DNA of 64,000 bases, from positions 3,397,144 through 3,461,143 of the forward strand of contig CM030933.1 in the NCBI GenBank assembly GCA_018136815.1. Direction: 5' to 3'. Below, piece after piece: positions 53,751-62,048 of this stretch. The notes under the pieces were generated by a model. The model saw only the letters and a program-made list of their open reading frames with translations. It was not told where the DNA came from and made no database searches. Position numbers and translations under genes: made by a program. This DNA comes from Isochrysis galbana. Its lineage: Eukaryota; Haptophyta; Isochrysidales; Isochrysidaceae. The first letter of the stretch is position 1. The number at the start of each line of letters is the position of its first letter.

Positions 53751-53778
53751 GGAACTATCAGTAAAACTGATAGGGTCA
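53751..53778 (+). repeat. Small stem-loop repeat R5, copy 2
   Basis: GGAACTATCAGT AAA ACTGATAGGGTCA. Compared with 34290-34316, the stem pair G-C has become A-T on both sides, so the pairing is kept. Confidence 0.55.
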
Positions 53779-53842
53779 TGGGGGCCGCGTTCCCCCCTTC
53801 CTCCATCGCAGACACCCTCTGGGTGGGCCTGCACACTCACTC

Positions 53843-53870
53843 TCAGCCCCTGCCTGCTGGCAGGGGCTGA
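53843..53870. repeat. Perfect 12-bp hairpin
   Basis: TCAGCCCCTGCC, loop TGCT, GGCAGGGGCTGA. It lies at the outer side of the long R1 copy. There is no T-run, so it is not a bacterial-type terminator. Confidence 0.8.
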
Positions 53871-54065
53871 GCTGACATCAATCCTGCCCAGACTCTCACC
53901 CAGCGCGCGCCGCGCGCCTCACGCATTCGCCTGAACCTGACTCCCATCGTACTGACCCCCCCTCCACCACTGAGACACAGACACTGCGAGTCGCCAGGTG
54001 GGTACCCAGGGCCAGCGAGGCCAGCGTGGGAGAGGCAGGGGAGGCCAGGGGCCCAGCCCCTACCT

Positions 54066-54583
54066 CCACTGCCCCCTGAGCTGGCCCAGCTGGCCCTCTG
54101 GGGGGACCCGAGGGTCCCCTCAGAGGGGGGCCATGGCGCGCGCAGACATCGCACGCCCGTAAGAGAATGAAGAGAACGACGAGAAAAGTACGACAAAAAA
54201 ATCGACACGATCTGACCCCAGGAAAGGTAAGACTCAAGCCTGTTTACTGTAGGTTTACAGGTCGACACCCGACGCGACAGGCGGACACCGCGAAAGCGCG
54301 GCGCCAAACGAGAACGACCCAGGAGGCGGGGGCCGCAGAACAAAAAATTCAGAATAAGGTAAGCGACGCGCGCGTTTACGTTTGTCCGCAGAGTTAGAAC
54401 TGAAAGGCCCGCCCCAGCCTGCCCCCCACCCGTCTGGCCCGTCGTAGTGCACGCGGGCCCACCCCCCGTAGGGGGGGTAGCGGAAGCGGGGGTGAGAGTG
54501 TGGGGTATAGGCGATGGCGAGTGAGATACCGGAGGGGTGTGAGTCAGTAGCAGCATAGCGGGCACCTTCAAGAATTTTTTTTT
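54066..54583 (+). repeat. Repeat family R1, long copy
   Basis: Inverted match to 20611-21133 and ending in the full terminus GGGCACCTTCAAGAATTTTT. It is inserted between the arms of the inverted duplication. Confidence 0.8.
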
Positions 54584-55186
54584 AGATAGAGAGAAGGAAT
54601 TTCATGAATGTGGCCACATCCTCACTCTTGATATCCTTTTTGTCTTCGGCTAGCTGAGCTAGCTGAATGAAACTCTTCCTCGTCCATTGGAGGGGGGGGC
54701 GAGTTGAGTGGTGTTGTTGGGAGTCGTCTTTGGCTCCGACTGCCGACTGTGGGTCGGCCCGCTTGCGCGACGCTTGTGGCTGTTGGGCTGGCTGCTTTTG
54801 CTTTTGGGCTTGCTGGACGACGGCATCCTCGCCATGATCCTCGATGATCACGCCTTTGAAGTCGTGAATGGACGCCTGAATCTTCTGCTCCAAGTTTCTG
54901 CCGCCCGAGACTGCCTTCTTCATGCCCCCCACGTGCTTCACGGCGCTGAAGCAATGGCGTGCGACCGATTGTTTGCTCGGCTTCCTCCTCCTCCTCCTCC
55001 TCGCTGTTCTCCTTGTCTTCCTCCGTCCTCCTCCTCGTCCTCGTCCTCAAATGACATGACTGTGCCTGCCTTAGACTTAGCCGCCGAGCTAGTGCTCGCA
55101 GCAGCTGCGCCTGCAGGTGTGTCCTCCTCCGGCCGCCGCATGCGCGCCTGCAGCTCGGCTGTGCGAATTAATGAGCCCAGCGGCAT
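54582..55186 (-). CDS. Hypothetical charged protein, probably two exons
   Basis: A first exon from MPLGSLIRTAELQARMRRPE through KAGTVMSFEDEDEEEDGG, then (after GCTTCAG near 54945) SAVKHVGGMKKAVSGGRNLE, an amphipathic stretch KIQASIHDFKGVIIEDHGED, a Gln-rich linker, and a C-terminal helix KSFIQLAQLAEDKKDIKSED ending FMKFLLSI. The acidic and Gln-rich parts are probably disordered. I do not recognise the family. The 3' end abuts the R1 repeat: the stop codon region overlaps its last bases. Confidence 0.5.
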
Positions 55187-55429
55187 GCAGCGAGAGGAGG
55201 CCCTCGAGGCGGTCGCCCATCGCAACGGTGAGCGGGCGGGCAAGAGGCGGGAGGGGAGGGAGGGACCCAGAGCACTATTTTGGGAACAAGCTTTCTATCG
55301 AGCTTTGAGCTTTGGTGGACTCCAAAAGTGACCATCTATGGACCAAGCTTTAAGCTTTTGAGCAAGCTTTGCTGTAAATATTACCCATCTTTGAAAACAA
55401 GCTATCCCTGATTCTCGACCATCTTTCAG

Positions 55430-55582
55430 TCAGGGGTTAGGCGGGGCCATGTCGACGTCGGCGTCTGGCGGGGCTGAGGCCTGCGAGCGCTTTGGCTCCG
55501 GCGGCTTGGGCTTGGGGCGGCCCCGGTGGGGCGTCGTGACGGCAGGAGGCTGGGAGGTGGGAGCGGTCGGCGCGCGCTCCAT
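55430..55582 (-). pseudogene. LINE N-terminal fragment, second copy
   Basis: MERAPTAPTSQPPAVTTPHR then PPEPKRSQASAPP, matching the start of the 2943 fragment, and preceded like it by TTATAGTTTTAGCGATGG. It stops after 50 residues, before any endonuclease motif. Confidence 0.6.
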
Positions 55583-55659
55583 CGCTAAAACTATAACAAT
55601 AGTTTTGTGACAAAGCATGGTAACAAGGTAGACGACGAAGGAGGCGAGGGGCAAAGCAG

Positions 55660-55765
55660 GCAAAGCAGGCGAATGTAGGATTCTGCGACGGTGACTAGCC
55701 CACAAGGAGGGGGCATAGAAACGTAGACGATTTCTAAAACAAAAGGATTTATCGCGGATGCGACA
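55660..55765 (+). repeat. Dispersed repeat module R3, copy 3
   Basis: GCGAATGTAGGATTCTGCGA, GACGGTGACTAG, GGCATAGAAACGTAGACGAT, ATCGCGGATGCGACA: same block order as 3660-3780. Confidence 0.75.
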
Positions 55766-56044
55766 AAATGTAAGTTTTAGAAGTCGTCTAAGACTGTAAT
55801 TATAGTCTTAGCATTAGCTTGTTGCCGAACTAAAATTTTAAGACTTGAGAATAAAAGCTTGTTTCTCTCGACTCTTAAACTTAAACATAGTTCGTGTGGG
55901 CTCTGACGCCCGACCCGCCGGCTTTGCTTGCCGCACCGACAAACCCCCCTGAGGGCTTGCTCGCCTTTGGTTGCGCCGTGGGTTGGGTACAGAAGATAAC
56001 CGATCCAAATGCATCCGGGGACGGACGCGGACACGACGCGCGGA

Positions 56045-56124
56045 GGTGGAGAGAGAGGGAGAGAGAGGGAGGGAGAGAGGGAGAGAGAGGGAGAGAAAGG
56101 GGGGGGGAGCGAGAGGGAGAGGGA

Positions 56125-56178
<54 letters not shown>

Positions 56179-56202
56179 GGGGGGGAGCGAGAGGGAGAGG
56201 GA

Positions 56203-56248
<46 letters not shown>

Positions 56249-56340
56249 GGGGGGGAGAGGGAGAGAGAGGGAGAGGGAGAGAGAGCGAGAGAGAGAGAGA
56301 GAGAGAAAGGGGGTGGGAGAGAGAGAGAGCGAGGGGGGCG
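56045..56340 (+). repeat. GA-rich microsatellite of the right arm
   Basis: Several (GA)n runs separated by G-runs. A reading frame continues through it into the F-box gene, but its Arg/Glu content simply reflects the repeat. Confidence 0.85.
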
Positions 56341-56817
56341 GAGAGAGAAGAGAAGGAGAGAGCAGCGAGAGAGCGGTGCCGCGTCTCTGCCGCCGCGTGT
56401 GCCGTCCCCTTTTTGCGTCTCCTAACGGACTTCGGCGGAGAGACTCAAACCCACCGCTCCCCGTCGTCGGAGGGCGCGCGCGAGACTCGGACGGTGCCCA
56501 ACCCGCCCCCCCCTCTCACTCTATTCTCTTCTCCTCGTCTTCTTCTCTCTTCTCCACCCCCGACGGCCGCGCCCCGTCCCCCTCACCACGGAGAGATCCC
56601 CTACTCTCTCCCCCTCCTCCCTCTTTCTTCTCCTTTCTTCTTCTTCTTCTTCTTCTTCTCTCTCCCCCCCGACCACGGCCCGCCCCCCCCCCCCCCCCCC
56701 CTATTATTCTCCTCCTCCTCTTTCTTCTTCTTCTTTCTTTCTCGCCCTCCCGACGGATTCCGCGCGAGTTGGAGACCACACACCCACGAAGAGCGAAGGC
56801 TGGACGAGCAGAGCCCG

Positions 56818-57273
56818 ATGGCCGAGGAGATCCGAATGAACACCGATGAACGCATCGAGCCGGCTCGAGTTGGCGAGCTCGCGGAGAGCGCAGGCCACGA
56901 GCCCCATCGTTTGCACACCGCGGACGACGAGACGGTCGTCAGTCTAGCCGATGTCCACCTCGATTTCGAAGAGAGTTGCTCCAGCGAATCGCAGAACCAA
57001 GAGCAAGAGGCCGAGCTTCACGAACTCGTGGGTCCTGCTCGCACTACTGTTGCGAATGGAGCCGAAGCTGCGACACAACGCAAAGACAACAAGTACACGT
57101 CGGCCGTGCGGATGGCTCGTGAAAAACGCGAGATCATGAGCCTTCCAGACGATGCCTTGAAAGAAATCATGGCTCGCTTGGACGATCAGAGTGCAATAAA
57201 ATTCTCCTCTACCTGCTGCAGACTGCGAGCCTTATGCCGTTCTCGGATCGCACCATATCTCCCAAAGGCATAG
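56818..57273 (+). CDS. F-box protein, copy B
   Basis: 151 residues starting MAEEIRMNTDERIEPARVGE. The F-box MSLPDDALKEIMARLDDQSA plus IKFSSTCCRLRALCRSR is identical to copy A through this segment. Copy B has the extra HRLHTADDETV stretch before SLADVHLDFEESCSS. The middle part is acidic and Gln/Glu-rich. An open frame extends upstream through the GA tract to 55894, which I treat as untranslated. The remaining downstream sequence to the actin-like part is about 170 bp. Confidence 0.72.
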   Translation: MAEEIRMNTDERIEPARVGELAESAGHEPHRLHTADDETVVSLADVHLDFEESCSSESQNQEQEAELHELVGPARTTVANGAEAATQRKDNKYTSAVRMAREKREIMSLPDDALKEIMARLDDQSAIKFSSTCCRLRALCRSRIAPYLPKA

Positions 57274-57439
57274 CGCCCTTGTCCGTTGGACGCTCGTGGT
57301 CAACTCGTCTTCTCACCTTGCCATGCCAGAGCTGGTTGCGCACGCGTCAAGGAGCAGGCGCACGCCGTCTGTGCACGTTCACCTCACCACCCCGTAAGTA
57401 CCTTTGGTGTGAATGAGAGCCCATCCACTTACTCAAAGC

Positions 57440-58265
57440 CTTACCTCGTCGTCTTTGCGATGCAAACTCTTGGTGCACGATGATGTGGCCGTGCTTGTTG
57501 TCGATCTTGGCTCCAGCACAAGCAAGGCTGGCTTCGTAGGCGACGATGTTCCATGTGGCACCTTCTCCTTCATCGTCGGTCGTCCATGTACTTCACTTCC
57601 AGCGTGGCGCTCGGCGTGGACTGGTTCGATGGCGGAGTGGCGCAGCACCGCTGTCACTTTCACCTACCCGGTCGAGTGTGCTAGCGTGACCAACTTTGAC
57701 GACTTGGAGTTCTAGCACCACATTGTACAACGAAGTTTGCACCTACCCGATCGAGAGTGCTAGAGTGACCAACTTTGCGCTACGCCCAAGGAGCACGCCG
57801 TCCTGCTCATCCAAGGCGCTTCGCGAAGTGATGACTCAGATCATGTCCAAGCTTTCTGCCATGTTCCCGGCCAGCCAGCCTGTGCGCTCGCTCTCTGCAC
57901 TAGTACTCAAGACCGATACCATGGTAGACTCCACCCATACGATGCCGATCGACGAAGGCCATGCGCTCCCGCATGCAATATTCCGTCTAGACGCACACCA
58001 TCAACCTGAAAGTGCACAGGATGGCTGTGTTCCAGACCATCAATGACGCCAACAACAAGAGGGACGTGGATATTCAACTGCGCTCCCCGGCGACAATACA
58101 ATATCTCGTGGGTTTGCCGAGAGAGCATGCCCAATGTGGCTTTCGTTTGCATTGGAATCGTTGAGCCGTGGGCGCGCACATACGGCGCCGTGATCGGTGG
58201 CTGGATTCTCTCGTCGCGGCCCATCTTCCTGTAGATGTGCATTAGGAAGGAGGAGTACGATGGAG
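57440..58265 (+). pseudogene. Actin-like pseudogene, copy B
   Basis: Landmarks: [52 protein letters not shown], then after an in-frame stop HHTLYNEV, a second [23 protein letters not shown] in another frame, [28 protein letters not shown] and, further on, YGAVIGGWILSSRPIF. It keeps more of the actin pattern than copy A (AGFVGDDVP is intact), but has a stop, frame changes, an internal duplication and the same 80-residue gap. From 58300 to 58580 the sequence is the outer flank of the arm. Confidence 0.75.
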
Positions 58266-58944
58266 TTGGGCTCGTGCATCATCGACCGCAAATGCCTGTA
58301 GTGACTAGTAGTGGTCCATTCCGTGTGCACGCTTGAGTGCCTTGATTCTTACTTATCATTGTGGGGGTGTGGGGGTGTGGGGGTAGGGGGGTAGGGGGCA
58401 TATATTTTACGCATGCCACTTCTGCCCCACGTGGTGACCACCTTTGATCCCACGGCCGACGGTTATCGGTGAACAACTGTCCGCTATGTATTGTACTACT
58501 AGTATAAATAATGTTTGAAATTCACAGAGCAACGAATTCTTGACTTTTCGTCTTTTACACGAAGCCTGAAGGCAGGGGCTGGGGTTGATTGTGCGGGCCC
58601 AACCAGGAGGGTGTCCGCGATGGAGTGAGGGGGGGCACGAGGCCCCCATTGACCCCCACTCACCATTTATAAAAGTAGGTACGCTATACCCCTTAAGGTG
58701 GCAGTCGCACCGGGAGGGGGGGGGGGGGGGGGCGTTCCGCAAGTTGGCACGAGCGCTGCCGGAGCGCGTAGCCGGCGCCATGGCCGATGGCGAGGAGCCA
58801 CGGAGGACCGCAGCTGAGGAGGGCAGAGAGGATGGCGTTGCACAGACTCCCACGGAGGTCATGAGGCTAGGAGAGCACGCACCGGCCACGAGGGAGATGG
58901 GCTCCACAGTGTGAGGTTCTGGTGCCGAAAGGTGACAATAAGGG

Positions 58945-58985
58945 CTCGCTCCAGCGGCTATCTCCCCGGGTGCCGGGGACTTAGC
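58945..58985. repeat. Palindromic repeat, copy 1 (copy 2 at 59740-59780)
   Basis: AGCGGCTATCTCCCCGGGTG then CCGGGGACTTAGCCGCT, a stem-loop whose core CTCCCCGGGTGCCGGGGACTT recurs at 59750-59775 with flanks CGCGGCTG and GTCCGCTTG. The rest of 58560-60110 contains GC-rich frames without recognisable domains. Confidence 0.65.
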
Positions 58986-60288
58986 CGCTGCAGCGGCCGC
59001 GGAGGCCCGCCGCGCGCCGCTCCCCTCCCCCCCCCTTCCCCCACTCCTCTCTGGCAGCCCAGCTTGCCACAGGGGTGTACTCGCGCGGCCAACACCAGTG
59101 GTAAGCCCCCCCCATGCTGGCCTGCCGCGATGTGCCCCTTCACGCTCGCCGCGCTCACCTCCAGGTCGTTCTCGCACTCCCCCCCCCTCGCAGCGCGCAG
59201 ACGAGCGCCAGAAGCCAGGTGCGAGCAGCGCGCGCGCAGCGCGAGCCCCCCGCCCGGCCTTGGCCTGGGTGTGCCATACCCAGCACCTGACCCCGCCCCA
59301 GCCCACACCCGCCTCGCAGCAAGCTTCCCTGGCTGAAAAGTCAGAGTTGGCGTCTCTCTCGGCAGGCGCGGCCGGTCAGCAGATCGGCTACAGGGCTCGA
59401 AGGGGTCGAATTGGGGAGGTAGTGCGCGTGTGTATTCGTAAGATATGTGTATGGACTGTCTGTGCGCCGCATGGCGACGCGCAGGCAGTCCATATGTGCG
59501 CGTCTAGAGCCTGATTTCTAGTGTGTGTGGCATGTTTGAAAGGGCGCTGGGGGGACCATTCGTAACATAATTTAATGATATGTTTATGATAAATAAATCG
59601 ATCTATCGTAGAGTTGTCAAATCACTTGTCGGTGAACGACAGAGAACTTATGTTTCCCGGTCGCTGCATTACAGTTGTTTCGCCGGGCCCTCACCCTCTC
59701 TAATCCTCCCCCGAGAGAATTCTCCTCTCCCGCCTCGCCTCTCGCGGCTGTCTCCCCGGGTGCCGGGGACTTGTCCGCTTGAGCCCAGTTTTTTCTTATT
59801 GTCCCCCAGCGGGACTTTTTCTCACACTGTGGCAGACGACGGATTCTGACCACAATCTGGACGTGGCAGTCGCAGCCCGTCCACGTCGAAAGTCCAGGGG
59901 GGCTGCCACCCCTTTCGAGCTGGAAGAGGGCACACCCCTTTCGAGCTGGAAGAGGGCAGAAGACGAAATCGAATGCCCAGAGCCTCGTTGGAGTTCGGCT
60001 CGCCTGGCGGGCACGGCAGCCTGCGGCCGAGTAGGTTGTTGGCCCCAGTCGTGCATGCCATTCCCGTGGCTGCAGCTGACGAGCCGCCACCGCCGCCGCC
60101 ACCTCCTCATCCCTCCTCTGTGCCGTCGACGCCCCCAGAGGTTCTATCTCACTCGTTCTGTGTGAACGCTCGGACTCTGGCTACACAGCTGTACCACAGA
60201 TTTGCTTGTCCTAACCAAATGTATGGTGAGAGAACGTTGGTTCCTGGCGCAAATGAGAGGGTGTATGGGGGGAGGGGGATGTCACTCT

Positions 60289-60660
60289 GCATCTGTTGTG
60301 CACCGCATGCAAGCGTTACGTGCACCTAAGGCTTGGGACAATGGTGAAGTTGCATACGCAACCCCGCTGTCGGAAAGCCGACGTTGACTGCGAGGATGGC
60401 AGTGGCGAGGAGGCTAGCAGCAGCGACGAGGTCGAGCAGGAAGGAGGAGTCGAAGCCAGGCTTGTTCTCGCGGGATTGTGTCGTCACCGTTCTCGCGGCT
60501 CTCATCGGGGGCCAACAATACAGTGGCTATGCGGCGTCGGCTGTGATGCAAGGGATGAAGCCAATGAGCTCTGACACCTTCATGCGTTACGTCAATAGGA
60601 TTGCTCCCTACGTCGAGGCGGTGGCTGATGAGAGCATGCAATTAGTGAGGTATGCTGTGG
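60289..60660 (+). pseudogene. DNA transposase N-terminal remnant
   Basis: One frame gives a zinc-binding stretch LLCTACKRYVHLRLGTMVKL followed by HTQPRC. After a one-base frame change near 60460, the next frame gives RDCVVTVLAALIGGQQYSGY, then MKPMSSDTFMRYVNRIAPYV and EAVADESM. The order of zinc motif and helical GG..Y.......mS..tF.ry pattern is like the start of DDE transposases of the Kolobok/THAP-related kind. No catalytic DDE region follows, as the frame degrades after 60660. Assignment is tentative. Confidence 0.4.
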
Positions 60661-62040
60661 CCACCCACACATCTGCTCATAAGCCTTCTAGCAACCGCAC
60701 GGCGCACACACTCGCCGCCAGCAACCTTCAGTCTGCGATAGGCAAGGCCAGGTATGTCAATGCAGACGTCAACGCCAAAGACGTGGATGCACACACAGAC
60801 AGGCCTTTGCGGGGCGTTCAGGCGTTCAGGCGGTCGCTCCCCGTGCGAAAGTGGCACCTCATGACCTGTCTTGAACAGCCTGATCGCCCCCATCTCACTT
60901 TACGAGCCCCATTCAACCCGATACCGATACCCGGCCAAGCGCCTCACGCCTCACGCAGCCCCTCTCGGCTAAAAAGTTCCGTCCTACATTATAGGACCGC
61001 GTCCTACGTCCTACGATTTCGGTGTATTTGTAGGACCCTGCTTTCTTCTAAACAACAAATTTCCAAAACCCTAGAAGGAAAACCCTAGCTTCGGGGGTAG
61101 GAATCAACAAAGCCATCTTTTCAAAAAGAAAAACGCCGGGGATGTCGGCGAAAATATGAAAACGAGAGAATGCAGCGGTCTCCGCTTGCGTGGCCATCTC
61201 GGCGGGCTAGGCCGCATTCGTAGCTGCTAGTAGCTATACTCAACCTAGGATTCCAGAGGAGAGGGTATAAAATGCTTTGGCAATACATGGTGCGAACTAT
61301 GCGGTTCATCAATGTGGACGTTTGATGGCGCTCATATCGAGTCCGTCCTGTATTCGACGGAACGCGACCTTCTGACCACCCACTGACCCTCTGGCATCAT
61401 TCCCCACGCAGCCTAGGTTACCAGAGCCCCCGCCCCGCCCATCTCGACTCGTCCACTCGTCCCCGGTGGGCTTCGCCCAACCGGATTGGATCGTCGAATA
61501 AAATTGGCGACTAGGACTAGGGACTAGGGTCAGAGCGTCGAAGGCGCCAACGCTATCCTTCGGTTTCGCAGTAGTAGATCGAGACCCAAGTCTTCGACTC
61601 CACCATGCAAATCAAGTGCGTTCTGCGCTCGTGGCGGGATGTGTGGAGGCAAGATAGGAATGCGCACAACGACCTTGCACATGTGCCACCGCCACCCTCT
61701 ACTGCCACCGCCACCGTCGCCATCGCCAACGATCGCCACCTGCTTACGCCTCCACCTTCATTGCCACTCGTCATGGCCACCTTCACCTCCATTACCGCCG
61801 CCGCCCTCCCCCGCTTCCGCCACCCTCGCCCGCTGCCGCCATCGCCACTAAGAACATCTATTCTAAGTGGAAGCGCAGCTTAGCAGCTTAGCCGGAGAAT
61901 GGATATGAGCGTGAATGGGCCGGGGAAGATGGCTCATAGCTCGTCCACTTCCTTCGCGGAAATGCGATTGGGAGCTAGTGGCATGATAAGGTGCGCATGC
62001 ACCAATTTAAGGGAGAACAAGCAAACGCTTCTTTACGTCG
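60661..62040. other. Intergenic region with no recognised gene
   Basis: Contains short frames only. A small tandem GTCCTAC / TAGGAC cluster lies near 60980-61035 (TAGGACCGCGTCCTACGTCC), and a Pro/Thr-rich frame at 61605-61883 has no domain I recognise. Confidence 0.6.
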
Positions 62041-62048
62041 TCAGAACA

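Larger units (their letters stand above)
55860..58495 (+). repeat. Right arm of large inverted duplication
   Basis: Counterpart of 50645-53200, separated from it by about 2.66 kb of unrelated sequence. The gene order on the plus strand is GA-rich leader, F-box gene, actin-like pseudogene, unique 3' flank. Confidence 0.9.

Noticed and set aside
55894-56817. Extended N-terminus of F-box copy B through the GA repeat
   Set aside because: The extension is a translated microsatellite whose length differs between arms. The conserved shared ATG is at 56818.
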